The position numbers were made by a program, and so were the translations under genes. A stretch of 64,000 bases of DNA from Astragalus membranaceus (Eukaryota > Streptophyta > Magnoliopsida > Fabales > Fabaceae): assembly GCA_039519185.1 (NCBI GenBank), contig CM076846.1:109774442-109838441 (forward strand), written 5' to 3'. Shown in pieces: positions 33,053-46,340 of the stretch. The notes under the pieces are model-generated. The model was not told the origin of the DNA. It saw only the letters and a list, made by a program, of their open reading frames with translations, and made no database searches. Every line of letters starts with the position of its first letter. Position 1 is the first letter of the stretch.

Positions 33053-36000
33053 TTACTCCACAACGTTAACCAATTCATATTCAATAAGGGACAAGTTATT
33101 GTCTTCCTTAACGGTGAACTCAGCAGGTTCTGTGACTTCAACACGGCCCCATTTGTCCACAGCAAGCCTCATTGATCCTTTAAACATGTCAATCTTCGCA
33201 TTTCGCAAAATGACAGTAGAGCCCTCTTTCATCAAATCCACTGAAAAAAAAATTGAACCACAGGAAAATGTTAAACGTTTACACATGTCAAGTTCCTAAT
33301 ATTTTCAGCAATTATACAAAACATGGAATTTTACGCCATAACAAAATATCAACTCATTCGTTGACAAGGTATTAGAATTCAGTATCAAAGAACATGTATA
33401 GAATTAAGATATTCTCTCACTTGTAGATTGAAACTTCTAGCCATACTTGTTTTGCAAATTATAGTTAAAAATATATTATTAAAAAATCAATGCTACAAAA
33501 GCATGGTTATCAGTATCTTACGATGCATACGATTCATATCCCGATACGATACGAAATCAAACAAAAACGATACGTATCTTAGTGTGTATCTTTCTTGCAC
33601 CCGTATCCCATCATGTATCCCGATATACTTTGTTGAATCTTACGATACATGAATTTTGTTGAATCGTACGATACGAATTCGCACTGCTAAAATGCATGCT
33701 CAAGTGGTTTTTTTTGGAAATTTTTCTTAAATGATATATACCTAACATCTTAGATTTCTTAAACCAAAAGCAATCCTTCTAAATCCCACATCTTAGATTG
33801 ATTAAGAAACATACCTAACACACTATTTTTGGTCTGCACTCCCTCCTAAAATGCGATTTTTTTTAAACTTTCGGCCTTGTTTCTATAGGGGTTGAATCAA
33901 ACACATGTTATGTTTATTTATGACTAGATTTATTTTAAAGTTCATGTGTTTTTTTTACTTATGTTAGTTTTACTTAAAAAAGTTGTATATTTTTTGATCA
34001 AGTATCTTACGAAACCATACAAGATACGATACACGATTCAGAAAATAGGTCTTCCGATACACGATAGTATCCCGATTTGATAACCATGTACAAAAGTTGA
34101 ACTTCATCTACTATTTCATGTTGCAACATTGCAAGTATTGTCCCCTATGACCAATGAGGTTACAATACTATGTTCATTACTTACCCTACTGATTGATCAC
34201 TTCTCATCGTTGTAAGTCATAGTTCATATGATTTATGTATGTAAATTGATACACTGACAATATAGGTTACTTATTTGGTAACCAAAAATATTTGGCCAGG
34301 CCAGACATGACTTCACAAATCACAAAATAGGTTGACAACTCAGCAGTCAGCACACAAAGAACGAATAACAAGCTCAAAAACAATGACAAATTGAAAAATC
34401 AGTAGGTTCAAAATTGAAATAACCACTATGGTGATTAAAATCAACTGTAATATGGAAACCCAACAAATCTTTCTGGCCATATTTACACTGATATAATTAT
34501 TCCACTTCTCAACACGTTTATTGGTCACATCCATACAACAAATGCAATGTTGTCAATCATGGATGGCAGTTTATGGTGAATGGCAAAAATTCTGGCTTAT
34601 AAAGGTGGGATTGCAACCTATGGTTTTGTCATTCCGCCATGGCGACACTATTTAACAGCACAGAGCTGATGTCAACAGAATTATTTAGTGTGTACAATAA
34701 CTTAAGGTATTTCCGGCAAAACTTTTTAAAAGCATTGCCTTCACATTAAGGAAAAGAGATTTATCAATTACCACAACACTAGTTTCACAGGAAAAAAGAC
34801 AATGTATGTGGGTTCATCATAGGCAATCTAAAATTTAGTCAGGCCATCAAAAACCCACGTGTTTCTTTCTGTCCATATTTACAGCAGGTACACATAACTC
34901 AGTGCCCCTGCCAAGAATCAGGACATTCAACGTAAGCTTCCCCCTCTTAAATTCTAACCCTAGTACAAATTAATAAACTGAGAGCAAACAAACACTACTT
35001 GACAGATACATATTTTGCCTTCTCTCAGCTCCTGTCCCTTCTCGCACAGTTTTTGTTCTTTGTGATGGATTCTATCAACGTGTTTGCACCCAAGCATATA
35101 CCCATCTTACTGAAGTCCATAACACGCTCAACCATACACATTGGAAAAAATAAAAACATTAACGATGACATATAGCTTAAGTATGTATATAGCTTAAGGT
35201 ATTTCCGAAAAACTTGCCTTCCAAATAAGGGAAAGAGATTTATCAATTATCACAACCCCTCAACACTAGTTCCAAAGGAAAAAAGACAATGTCTGTGGGT
35301 CCTTCATGGGCAATCTAAAACTAAGTCAAGCCACCTAAAATCCACATGTTTCTTTCTGTCCATATTTACAGCAGGTACACATAACTGAGTGTCCCTGCCA
35401 AGAATCAGGACATTCAACTTAAGCTTCCTCTTCTTAACTTCAAATCCTAATACCTATTAATAAACAGTGAGCAACCAAACACAATTTAAGAAATAAACCT
35501 TTCTCCCTTCTCTCGCAGTTTGGATTCTTTGTGATGGATACTCCCAATGTTTTTGTACCCAAGCAAATTGACTCCCATAATACTCTCAAACATACTCATT
35601 GGAGAAAATAAAAACATTAACTACGACATATAGCTTCAGTATGTAAAATAGCTTAAGGTATTTCCGAAATAAACTCTCTAAAAGCATTGCCTTCCCAATT
35701 AGGAAAAGAGACTTATCAATTATCACAACCCCAAAACACTAGTTCCACAGGAAAAAAGACAATGTATGTGGGTCCCGTAAGGGCAGGCTAAAACTCAGAC
35801 AAGCCACCTAAAACCCACATGTTTCTTTCTGTCCATATTTACGGCAGGTACACATAGCTGAGTGCCCCTGCTAAGAATCAGGACATTCAACTTAAGCTTT
35901 CCCTACTTCCAATCCTAGTACCTATTAATAAACAGTGAGCAAACAAACACAATATGAGAGATACATCTTTCTCCCTCCTCTCAGTTCCTTGTCCCATCTC

Positions 36001-37374
36001 TCACAGTTGTGGTTCTTTGTGATGGATTCTCCCAATGTGTTTGTACCCAAGCATATACACCATCATATTGAAGTCAAATAACACGCTCAAACATACTCAC
36101 TGGAGAAAATAAATATAATAACAATGACATATCAATGCATTAGAGAGAAAGTTGGATAACAACCTTCAAGAAAAATGTATGTTACTTTTTCAGCCTTAGG
36201 TGGTTTGAGCATTATGGAGAACAATAGTAGAAGCACAAATAAGGGGTATAAATCAAATGGACTGTATTCCAACAGTTAGGAATAGAGGGAGGCCAAGGAA
36301 AACTACTAGGCTAAAAAAGTAAGTGATTTAAATATTTTGTCACTAGACATGATTTAAATGGATTGTATTCCAACAGTTAGGAATAGAGGGAGGCCAAGGA
36401 AAACTACTGGGCTAAAAAAGTAAGTGATTTAAATATTTTGTCACTAGACATGATTTATGATCGGATATTACGGCGTCTTTTGAAAAGCACGAGTACAGAA
36501 AAACACATCGAGTAGTTTGGGATGCTCAATGGAGTATGTAAGTGACTTGGTTCTTCCCCCTTCATAGCTAGCTTTAAAGGGAGGCTTCCCCAAGTGCTCA
36601 GATACCAATTAATAGGTACCATAAATTCTACTCAAGATAAATAAAGTGTATCTCCTGACAATAGAGTTTATGCTGAAAAACAACAGAAATAGAAAGAAAA
36701 AAGACCTGCAGATTAGAGGGTCTGCAACCTCCCTAGCCAAATACCCCCAAAACCTCACTCAATAATTGCCTAGCTTTCTCTCTACCTCTCATTCTCATTC
36801 TAACCAACCTGCCACGTTGGCAAGGTTGTTACAAATTTAACCCATTCTCTAGGAGGTAAAGGAAAAAAATTCCTTCTACCCTCCCAAATATATAACCTCT
36901 CATATTCTCATTCTAACAATATTCTCTAGGAGGAAGAAGGAAAAAAACCAAGAAATGAAAGAGGTGAAGATGCACTGCAGTGGCACAGGCAAGTCACTAG
37001 TAGGTTTCGTTCGGTGTAGGAGACAAGATGGAAGAGGCTGAACAGAAGACCCCAGTCTTAGGCATAATGCCATAATGGACTATTTTGGGGGTTTGCATAA
37101 TGTCCTTTTTAGTAAGTCCAACGAGTGTTTCTCTCTTTGGGTCTTTCCCTCGGCTCTTACTTTATGAAAGAAGCTAGGATACTTTTTTCTTTCCTGCTTA
37201 TTGATCAGTAATGGATGCATCTTATATTAGAATAAATATTAACATAACAGGGAAAAACAAAATAGTTTATGAGAAATAAATATTATTTTTTAAGTATTAC
37301 ATAAGATATTATATTTAAAATTGAAAAAATATAAATGATATCAAACATATAGATCTGTTGTTATAGGATAGAAA

Positions 37375-37409
<35 letters not shown>

Positions 37410-38901
37410 TGTATATAAATTTTAAAAAATAGAATAGCCGCCACGGGTCATCCTGTTACACGCTATACTGCTATCCTGTTACAAGCTGCACTCCACACTC
37501 TGGGACTCTGGCAATACAAATCACGGTGATTGGATCCAGGGGAACCATTTGGAAAAACATAAGTTGGTTTAACAAACTTTTGTAGTTTACTCTATGATAA
37601 CTAGAAGCAGAAACCTGTATTAGAAATTGCAAAATGCCATTGGACAGTACATATAAATAATACTTTTGTATTGCATCAGACCAGTTCAGTCTTCATAACA
37701 CAAATAGAGGAAAACAGGTATATATTAATTTTTCGTTTTTCTGTGAAAACCTGACATGAAATGTCATATGAATGACATTGTACTGGAAATGCTACTGAAA
37801 TGAACATGGAACTAGGACTCGTTTGTGACTAGAATGTACTGCATTTATGACTAGAATGTTCATTGTAGTTCTTTGTTTTCATCATATTAGGAGTAGATCA
37901 TTTATGAATCTAGATTTAGGTGATACTTATGATTACTTTAGTTTTGAAATCATTTTGAGTTACATGCTACATACCAAATCTGACACAGCCCAAAATAGTT
38001 AGTTAGAATGGTTAGACAGTCACAGCCCGAAATAGTGAGTTAGAATGGTCAGACAGTCAGAATAGTTATATAAGTGAAGTGGTTGAAGTTGTTGGGCTGC
38101 TATAGGAAATCAGCTTAAATACTAGGAATGGGTAAAAGAGACTCAGTTTTGAAAGGGAAAACCTTTTGTTGAAGGGAAAGTCCTTGGTAGGGAATTCTCT
38201 CTTTTTTCTTTGTGATTTCGCAAATCAACAGAGCTTTGTTTCTCTCTTTATTCTTTTTCGCAACTCTTTCTCCCTGAAAATCCAGATTTTCTTTGGCAGT
38301 TGTAACAATGTGGAGTTAATGAATTTCAATTTAGGTTGAAGTTGAGCTCACGGTTGCTAGTATTTTCTTTTGTTTCATAGGTTTTTATGTCTTTTATAGC
38401 ATACTTTTCACTATAATTATTGATTTGTTACCATTGCATGGACAATACGAGCTCGAAATTAATGAACCTCAGAACATAGGTGACAGACGCCAACAAATTT
38501 GACAATTGAACTAGTTTGAAGCACAATATGCCAAGATAAAAAAAATGCATGCATGTATGTATGTATATGCATAAAGAATGTGAATAAAATGATAACAAAG
38601 TCAAAAAAATACCATGAGTAAGGAACACTTGTATAGGGGCATCACCACAAAACAAAACCAAATCAATAACATTTATACCTTGATCATTTCTGGCAGTGAA
38701 TATGATCACCCCTGTTTCATCACCCACCATACATTCAGCAATTCGCATTTGGCGAGGTTGAGGACCATCAGGGCGACCCTTCTGCATCACCATCTTTGTA
38801 CTTACAACCTTCACAGTTAGTGTGTGGCCACTAGTCCCTGGGCGAAGCTGATCAACCTTGGTGAACACAGGCTTTCTCAATCCAGGTTTTGATTCTGCCA
38901 T
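33053..38901 (-). CDS. OB-fold nucleic-acid-binding protein, At4g28440-like
   Basis: Exons 38901-38679 and 33240-33053 join in phase 1 (donor GTATAA, acceptor TTTTCAG; codon GTG across the junction), giving 136 residues. The protein reads MAESKPGLRKPVFTKVDQL at the start, MRIAECMVGDETGVIIFTA in the middle, and after the junction VDLMKEGSTVILRNAKIDMF and WGRVEV, ending ELVNVVE. This matches, from memory, the plant At4g28440-like family, related to the SOSS-B/hSSB OB fold that binds single-stranded nucleic acid. The whole OB fold is present, so the gene is likely functional. The 5.4-kb intron is long for the family and carries a hAT MITE, a threefold tandem repeat and an LTR. An upstream in-frame ATG at 38970 is less likely, since the family starts at MAES. 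Confidence 0.92.
33502..34088. mobile_element. Non-autonomous hAT element, 587 bp, in the OB-fold gene intron
   Basis: Ends CATGGTTATCA and (rc) CATGGTTATCA, with a perfect 8-bp duplication TACAAAAG (33494-33501 and 34089-34096). The interior is rich in CGATACGATAC and TATCCCGATA motifs. Confidence 0.92.
34698..36130. repeat. Three diverged tandem copies of a 460-490 bp unit
   Basis: CTTAAGGTATTTCCG recurs at about 34701, 35193 and 35652. Each unit carries GGAAAAAAGACAATGT, TTTCTTTCTGTCCATATTTA, CAAGAATCAGGACATTCAAC and TTTGTGATGGAT in the same order. It lies wholly inside the OB-fold gene intron. I recognise no coding content. Confidence 0.9.
36253..36456. repeat. 102-bp tandem duplication
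   Basis: Two nearly identical units starting AAATGGACTGTATTCCAACA and AAATGGATTGTATTCCAACA. The translated stretch VRNRGRPRKTT followed by a YDR-like segment to about 36600 resembles the C-terminal tail of plant retroelement RT proteins, so the duplication may have hit a LINE relic (weak). Confidence 0.8.
36610..36918 (-). repeat. LTR (solo or 5' remnant) with adjacent Met-tRNA primer site
   Basis: On the minus strand it runs TGTTAGAATGAG to CTATTA and is followed by TGGTATCTGAGCAC at about 36594-36607, a primer binding site. The start TGTTAGAATG and end CTAT(C/T)A match the gag-only element at 3010-3455, so they are related. No internal coding part or second LTR follows within the intron. 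Confidence 0.65.
37379..37404. repeat. (AT)n microsatellite
   Basis: Uninterrupted AT dinucleotides in the OB-fold gene intron. Confidence 0.9.
37983..38060. repeat. 37-bp tandem duplication in an LTR-like stretch
   Basis: ACAGCCCAAAATAGTTAGTT and ACAGCCCGAAATAGTGAGTT start two units, each ending in AGACAGTC. The following sequence to about 38310 (ending GGCAGTTGTAACA) looks like an old LTR, but its edges are not clear. Confidence 0.6.
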
Positions 38902-39505
38902 TTCTAAATTCCTACTAAACCAAATGTTACCATAAGGTTCCACTAGAGAGTCTAAGGCTACATCATGCATATCTCATAAGACGTTAATTAAATTTCTAAA
39001 TTCCTACAAAACCAAATGTTACTGGAGACTAAGGCAACAACATGCATATCTTATAAGACAATTATTAAATACATAAACCTAAAAATAACATAATTTTTGA
39101 TCAATTGATCCCCTCACTTCCAAAACGAACAAATTATACAAATCTAAGTGTTTCTTACAGATTTATATTGACTATAAAAAGGGTGAATGAACAAATAGGG
39201 TTAGGAAATTTGTCAATTTTTTTAAACTTTATCGATAAATTTATAATCAAAAAGAAAACTCATTTTGGGTATTTTGAAGTAATCTAAGTAAGCAAACTCA
39301 ATAAACATCAATGGCATGTGTAGATCAAACTGCAATCAGCATAAAAGGTTATGGAGTTTAGAGCTTTACGATATTCGAAAGGGTTGATGATAATAGGAAT
39401 CGGAATCTAACCTGAAACTGGAAGTGAAACTGCAAAGGCGAAAAGGAAATGGAAAATGAAAAGGGAGATCTGAAACACGAAACGTAGCCGTCGAGGCTGG
39501 CTTTT
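38902..39505 (-). promoter_or_regulatory. Probable 5' UTR intron, leader exon and promoter of the OB-fold gene
   Basis: On the minus strand a pyrimidine-rich leader (TTTCATTTTCCATTTCC, about 39490-39410) ends at TTTCAG/GTTAGATT, a good donor. An acceptor GGTTTAG lies just upstream of the ATG. Between them a 70-90 bp segment is duplicated (AAATTCCTAC...CATGCATATCT at about 38906 and 38997). No cDNA evidence is available. Confidence 0.45.
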
Positions 39506-40140
39506 AAAGGTAGGTTCACGTTTACTGCTATCGGGTCAAGTATTGGCTTGCTCCGACCCAATATTTATTCGAACTCTTTGGTTTTATTTTTTGGGTAAAG
39601 AGGCTATCATTCACGGCGACCGTAGGTGCTGGAATTCATTTAAAGATTGACCTCTCTCGAGCGATGTCTCTCTCGAATTCTTTGGTTTACCAAAATATTT
39701 AGAAAAAAAACCTGATTAATTTAGAGATCCGTCGGAGGTAAGTAAAGTTTAATGGTAAACAATTATGTTGTCATGAATTTAACTCAGATACTAGAGTTAA
39801 TCTTTTTTCTTTGACGATTGAGTCGATCTCTTTCTTAAGGAAAAGAATAAAATTATTATTATTATTAATTCATATTAAAAGAGTTATACTCTCTCTATTC
39901 CAAAACATAAAAAAACAAGCTCCTGCATTAAACCAACGTATATTAATGACATTGAAATTAATTATTCTCATTTAATATGACTAAAAGTTTAACTTGTTTC
40001 CAAAAATATCACTTTAATTAAATGATGATTTATACTCGTAGTTAATGACATCACGTTTAATTGCACAATCCAAATAGGGATAAAATTAGAGTTGATCATT
40101 TAATACATCTTAAAAATAATGTTTTCTCCTTGTATAAATA

Positions 40141-40180
40141 CTAGTGTGTATGACCCGTGCGATGCACGGGTATACAATAT
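40141..40180 (-). mobile_element. Helitron 3' terminus (minus strand)
   Basis: On the minus strand it reads ACCCGTGCATCGCACGGGTC (hairpin CCCGTGC/GCACGGG), a short spacer, then CTAG followed by host T. This is the classic Helitron 3' end. The matching 5' end was not found; the element may be truncated at the (AT)n tract near 40223-40270. Confidence 0.75.
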
Positions 40181-40219
40181 ATTATTAAATTCTCATATTG
40201 ATTATTATAATTTATAATA

Positions 40220-40273
<54 letters not shown>

Positions 40274-41479
40274 TGCTATAAAAAATAACCGAGTTTCACA
40301 TATTAATATATTTGATTGACAATATGTGTTTTATAAAACTGGATTACTATTTAAATATTTTGGTATTCTAATATTTACGATTCACAATGTAATGTCAAGA
40401 TATCATGGTTTTGATGTATTTGGCAACTTTGGATCCGATTAATGTTTATATATTTTTATTTAAAATGTTTTATCAATGACTACCCGCCTCGGACCCGTGA
40501 CGGGTTTTACCCGCGGGTCCGGATTTTTTTGCCACCCCTAAAACTAATAATATAATATCCATCTATATAATAAAGGTATTTATGTAATGTTCTCAAGGCG
40601 AGGAGCATAGTCCTCATCCCCATCCCCACATTAACGTGGAGGGATTTTCTCTCCTGTCCCCATCGTATGTTAGTTTACAGGATTTCAACCAAACTCCATC
40701 CCCCTTAGCTCACCATGTGTATAATATACATTTTACAATGAAGGCTTTGTTCAAAGCCCTCATTCCATGTGTCGTTCACAGAAAGAAACATGAAATAGTT
40801 CAAAGTGCAGTGTAAACAAAGAATAAAGATGATGTGTCCTTTTCATTAATTGACGTGGCACATTTACTATTACGGTTAAAATAAAAATCCCTTACAGCCA
40901 AACATTCCCTATTCAAATAAAAATAATGTTCATTCCATTTGTACATACAAATAAGAAAAGAATAAGGAATGTTCGATTTTATGAGGGAACACTAAAATTT
41001 GAATAAACAAACATTTCAAATCAGTCATAAATATGTTCCCTCTTAACGTGTTCATACAATTCATTGGTCATTATGACATACACCAAATTAAAAAGTTTAG
41101 GTCCTCCGGTCACAATAAATACTCTAGCATATCATGGTTAAGTTCCAAATCCGTTTATAAGATTTAAAACAAAGCTAAAAAAATTATGTAAACTAAAATT
41201 CAAATACTTAATGTACATCATCAATATCCCCATATAACTATAAGTCACAATTCACACTATGAAAATAGCTCAAATTTGAATTCCTTGCATAAAAGTTAAA
41301 CAAATTAAACGTCAATTCCTTTTTGAAAGAATAAGAAAATACCGCATAGTGCAAAGTTACTTCGGGTGGTCCTTTCCTCATCCCATATTCAAATATACTT
41401 GGCCAAAACAATTGAGAAAGGATATGGAAAAAACCTAAACTTTTTCAATACATTAGTAAGAAGTGTATGAATCTTTTTT

Positions 41480-41483
<4 letters not shown>

Positions 41484-41539
<56 letters not shown>
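41484..41539. repeat. (AT)n microsatellite
   Basis: Uninterrupted TA dinucleotides inside the Helitron candidate. Confidence 0.95.
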
Positions 41540-41542
<3 letters not shown>

Positions 41543-42137
41543 CAAACCTAAAGCGTGTACTAATAGAGTCAGAAACTTAAACCAATTTTTTTTTGGAATA
41601 AATTATCAATATGCAACAAATGATTATTTTTGGTAATGTGAATGTGTTTATGCACAAAGAAAAGTATGCATATCAAAATAACTTGGCACACATAGGGCAT
41701 GAACCAAATTGTTGGTAAAGAAAGCATACACAACTGTCCGGACCTCATAATTGTTAATATTCAAAACATTCAACGCAAAACTATTCAAATGAATTACGAT
41801 AACTGGTTTAAAATCTAATCAAATTAGGGTGAAGGGTGGAAAAATTAATTAATAAAAGTCTACCGAGTACACGTGATTTCAATATCATAGCATCACGAAT
41901 CCCTGCCAAAAACCATGTCACTTGATCAAAAATAAACAACGAAGAAAGAGCTCAACAATGGATACATAAATTTCATGCATCATACTTTTTCAAATAGATA
42001 AAAGTTACAAATCATTAACAGAAATGGCCAAACCATATTAACTTAGACATATTAGTTCAGTATGCTATTAAGGTGATCCAAAATGAAAAATAGCCCTAAC
42101 ATGTTGTCATGCTTCATTGGTTTCCGAATTGAAAGTC

Positions 42138-42237
<100 letters not shown>

Positions 42238-43663
42238 GATACAATGCAACAAAAGAGTTGTCTATGAAGATTGGTTATAAACACTAAAATGAATCTTTTT
42301 ATTTGAAAATATCATTGGTCTTAAGTTTCTTATCTGGGTGTTAAATGCGGCATCGAGCACCATACTTTTGCATACATCCTGAAAATAAAAGCAAAGAAGC
42401 AAAATCATTAACCTATAAGGAAGTCACAATAAAAATAAAAATACAATACAAATTTTTTGAGTACAAATGACATCTCAAGTAAATTCATGCACATGATATC
42501 TCAACAGATAGTTTCACCTTCATCTGCACATGATATGTTGAACCTGTCAAAAAAAAATCAAAAAACTCAAACAAAAGTAAAAAAAAAAAGAAAATGGAAG
42601 AACCATCACAAAGGAAAATAAAGGGAGACAGAGAGAGGGGGGAGGAGAGACTGAAATGAAGTATTTCATCAAATTAAATGAATCACATGATAGTAGCTAA
42701 TGATTTAATAAAAAAATAGTGATTTCCGAAATGATTCCCTATTATTTAATTAGAATTGATAGTAAAAATTTAATAACGTGTATTATTATGATTTCAGAAA
42801 TTACCATTGCCACTTATTGGTCAAAATAAAAAATGGCATAAAACGTGTGCCATTAATATGCGTTTTTAGTTTTCTTTTTCAATTTTGAATTATATAAGTT
42901 TATTTTGTAATTAAAATTAAAATTCTTCATAATCAGATTCAATTTGTATTCTTACCATGTATATAATCCCGCACAATGAATGACAAAATCATTAAAAACG
43001 CCCCATTATTATCGTTTGTTGAAATATTATGCAAATTTGAAGTGTATTTCAAATTAGTACCATTATTGTTATTAAAAAATTTCAAATTCTTACCATTCAT
43101 GTTTTCCAGCACTTGAATTCCATTGAATTCAGAGTAAATTCTTACCATTCTTAGGCATATTTTTGGTAAATGAAATAATTAGGCATTAAAACGGTTATAA
43201 TGCCTTTGATGTCTATTGAAATTTAAATTTTAATTGACATGGAATTATATCTGTACATGTGGCAATGACGTGAAATGTGAGATGTATAGGTGGACGATTA
43301 ATGTGTTGACATGTGTGAATTTCTTATTTGAGATTATTCTCAATTGTATAGTTAATAGATTAAAATAGGAAATTGGAGAAAGTAAGAAATATTTCTATAG
43401 ATAAAACTAAAAATAAGAAATTAAAATATGAAATGTTTTCTCAAATCAAACAGGTGGAGTATGACTTATAGTACTAAACATTTGTTTAGTAATTCTTACT
43501 AAAGGGCTATAGAGGTAACTTCCATAATAATTAAAAAAAGCCAAAACAAAATCAGGGAAAATCTTAATTAAACCCAAAAGTTGTGGAACTGTTCCCTAAA
43601 TCATGGAGCCGTTTTATTTGTGTTTTCATTCTTCCAAAAAAATCGCAATGCAATTTCCTAAAT

Positions 43664-43768
43664 CATGTCACTAACCACAAATGTGCATAGCAATGGTTAG
43701 TGGTCACTATCCACGGATATGCATAGCTGTGATTAGATGTCACTAACCACAAATGTGCATAGCAAGAA
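43664..43768. repeat. Short tandem repeat with ACTAACCACAAATGTGCATA units
   Basis: Two near-identical units (at about 43670 and 43740) and one diverged unit between them (ACTATCCACGGATATGCATA). Confidence 0.8.
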
Positions 43769-44479
43769 ACCAACCTGCAAAACACGATTTGAAACAAAAA
43801 GAAGAAGATGATGAGGAATTGCAAATCGGAAAAGAAAGAACGTGAAAAAGAAGAAGAACGCGAAGATGATGAAGAACGTGGAAAAGAAAAGAAGAGCGTG
43901 AAAGAAAAAGAGAAGAAGAACATGAAAAAAAGAGGAAACGTGAAAGAGAAGAACGTGAAAACAAATTCTGATTTAGTTTTGTAACTGTCCCTAAAAAATA
44001 AGGTCTGATTTAATGGTTAATTTAATTTAATTAAAACAAATAATAATTGTGATTACAACAATGCCATTATTCAATACTAACCATTAGATTAAATTTCATT
44101 AAAAGTTTGAGAATCCAATGGCTATTATTTGTTTAGTAAGAGTTACTAAGGAAAAGACTTAGTAACATAAGCCAAAGCCACATATGGAGGTAGTCTCTAA
44201 GTGGGCCCTCCCTCCACTTTTGGCGCCAATATCTCTCTCCCTCCCTCCCTTTGGCACCAACTCCTCCCCCTCCATTTTTTTTGTTTTTTTGTTTCTCCAA
44301 AAAACTCCCCCCTCCCTCCTTTTTTTTGTTTTGTTTGTTTTCCTAAAAACTCCTCTTTTTTTTGTTTTGTTTATTTTCCCAAACTCTCCTCCCTTTTTTT
44401 GTTTTGTTTCTTTTCCCAAAACTCCCTCCTTCTCTCCTTTTTCTCCCTCTTTTTTTCCTTGATATTTTTTATTTTAGGG

Positions 44480-46340
44480 TAATTTATGATCCAGCAAAAA
44501 ATTTAATTGTTCTCATAGGTGAAGTTTGTTCCCCCATAATTCATAATTTTATATTTTAAGGGTACTTTATGGTTCACTAGAAATTTTAACTGTTCAAATA
44601 GCGGAAACTGATTCCTCCATAATCAGATTAGTGAAAATGAAAATTAATTTCACAACAAATTACGTAAAGTTATTTTTTTATGCTAAGTAGTGTGTTTTTT
44701 ATATTTTAGTGTTCGTAAAAAAAACTAACCGTTCAAATGCTCAACGTTCAGTGCTCAATACCGAAAATAATTAACTGTCTGAATGCACAAAATTTGTATT
44801 GGTGAAAAAAAAATTAAGACAAAATATGTAAAGTTCGATGCTAAGTAGTGTGTTTTTTTTATAATTTAGTGTTCGTAAAAAATATTCATCTATTCAAATA
44901 TGTTATGTAAAGTGTTGTTGTCTGAGATCTTATGTAATGTGATAATGTGTTAAACTAAAGTTATTTGATTATCATTTGTTGTCTATATTTTAATGGATCA
45001 ATTTCATTTGTGTGCTGATTTTTTTAAAAAAAATTAACTGTTTGAATTATAAATTACTATGCTACCTTATTTCCATGGACTATTACTTATATTTGAATTA
45101 TAAATTTCCGTTAATTTGTGTGCTGATTTTTAATTTATCCATCAAATTTTAATATCTCAACAATTATAAAGCTTTGACCCCGTGCATCGCACGGGTCCCG
45201 GCGCTAGTAAGAATATAAATCTTCGGGAGTTTCCCACTCCATTTTCCCTCCAAAACTCCAACCCCCACCCCATCCCTCCCCTACGCCCCTCCCCACCCAC
45301 CCCCTACCCCCTTTTTTCTTTTTCATATTTTTATTTAGAATAAAAATAGATCTATAAGCTAATGAAGATGAAAATTAATTTCACGATAAATACGTAAAGT
45401 GTGATGCTAGCCACTGTGTAATGGAGTATTTTAGAGTCTAGAAAAAATTTAACTGTTCAAATACGCAAAGTTTATTCCTCGATAACCAATTTCGTTAAAA
45501 ATGATTGATTTTGTAACAAAATATGTAAAGTGCGAAGCTAAATAGTGTGTTTTGAGGTACTTTAGAATTCAAAAAAAAATTAGATGTACAAATATATGAA
45601 GTTCGTTCCTCAATTTAAAAATTAATTTCGTGGCAAAATACGTAAAGTGCGACACTAAGTAGTGTGTTTTGGGGTACTTTCGTTTTTTTCATTTTTCATG
45701 TTTTAAGCAGTGTGTTTTCACGTACTTTAGTGTTCAAAAAAATTTGAACTGTTCAGATACGCAAAGTTTGTTCCTCAATAACCGGTTTGTTGAAAGAAAA
45801 TAGTAATTTTGTACTAAAATACATAAAGTGCAATGCTAAGTAGTATATTTTGGGGTATTTTCTCGGTCAAACAAAATTTTAATTGTTCAAATACGCAAAG
45901 TTTGTTCTTCAGTAACCGGTTTGGTGAAAAAAAAATTCATGACAAAATATGCAAAGTACAATGCTAAGTAGAGTGTTTTCGGATGCTTTAGTGTTCGCAA
46001 AAAAAATTCAACTATTCAAATATGCAAAGTTTGTGCCTCAATAGCCGGTTTGGTGAAAAAAAATATAATTTCCTGACAAAATACGTAAAGTGTGTTGCTA
46101 AGCAGAGTGTTTTGGGGTACTTTAGTGTTTAGAAAAAAAATTTAACCGTTCAAATACTCAAAGCTCATTCCTCAATAACTGATTTGTTGAAACAAATAAT
46201 AATTTCGTGACAAGTACGTAAAGTGTGATGCTAAACACTGTGTTTTGGTGTACTTTAGCATTCAGAAAAATTTTAACGGTTCAAATAATCAAAATTCATT
46301 CCTTAATAACTGGTTTGGTGAACAAAAATTAATTTCGTGA
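44480..46340. repeat. Irregular minisatellite of Helitron 3' regions, about 9 units
   Basis: Units of roughly 115-180 bp share GTTCAAATACGCAAAGTTTG, AATAACCGGTTTGGTGAAA, ATACGTAAAGTGCGATGCTA and AGTGTGTTTTGGGGTACTTT. They occur both before the Helitron end at 45207 (44480-44890) and after it (45365-46340), each block preceded by a C/T-rich stretch. This suggests two related Helitron 3' parts placed head to tail. Confidence 0.85.

Noticed and set aside
38902..38970. An upstream in-frame ATG extending the OB-fold protein by 23 residues
   Set aside because: The family begins at MAES; the extension lies in the duplicated segment that probably carries a splice acceptor.
43475..44155. Palindromes TTAGTAATTCTTACTAA and TTAGTAAGAGTTACTAA that could bound an element
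   Set aside because: Each is self-complementary, but the flanks show no consistent duplication, and the region already lies in a Helitron candidate.
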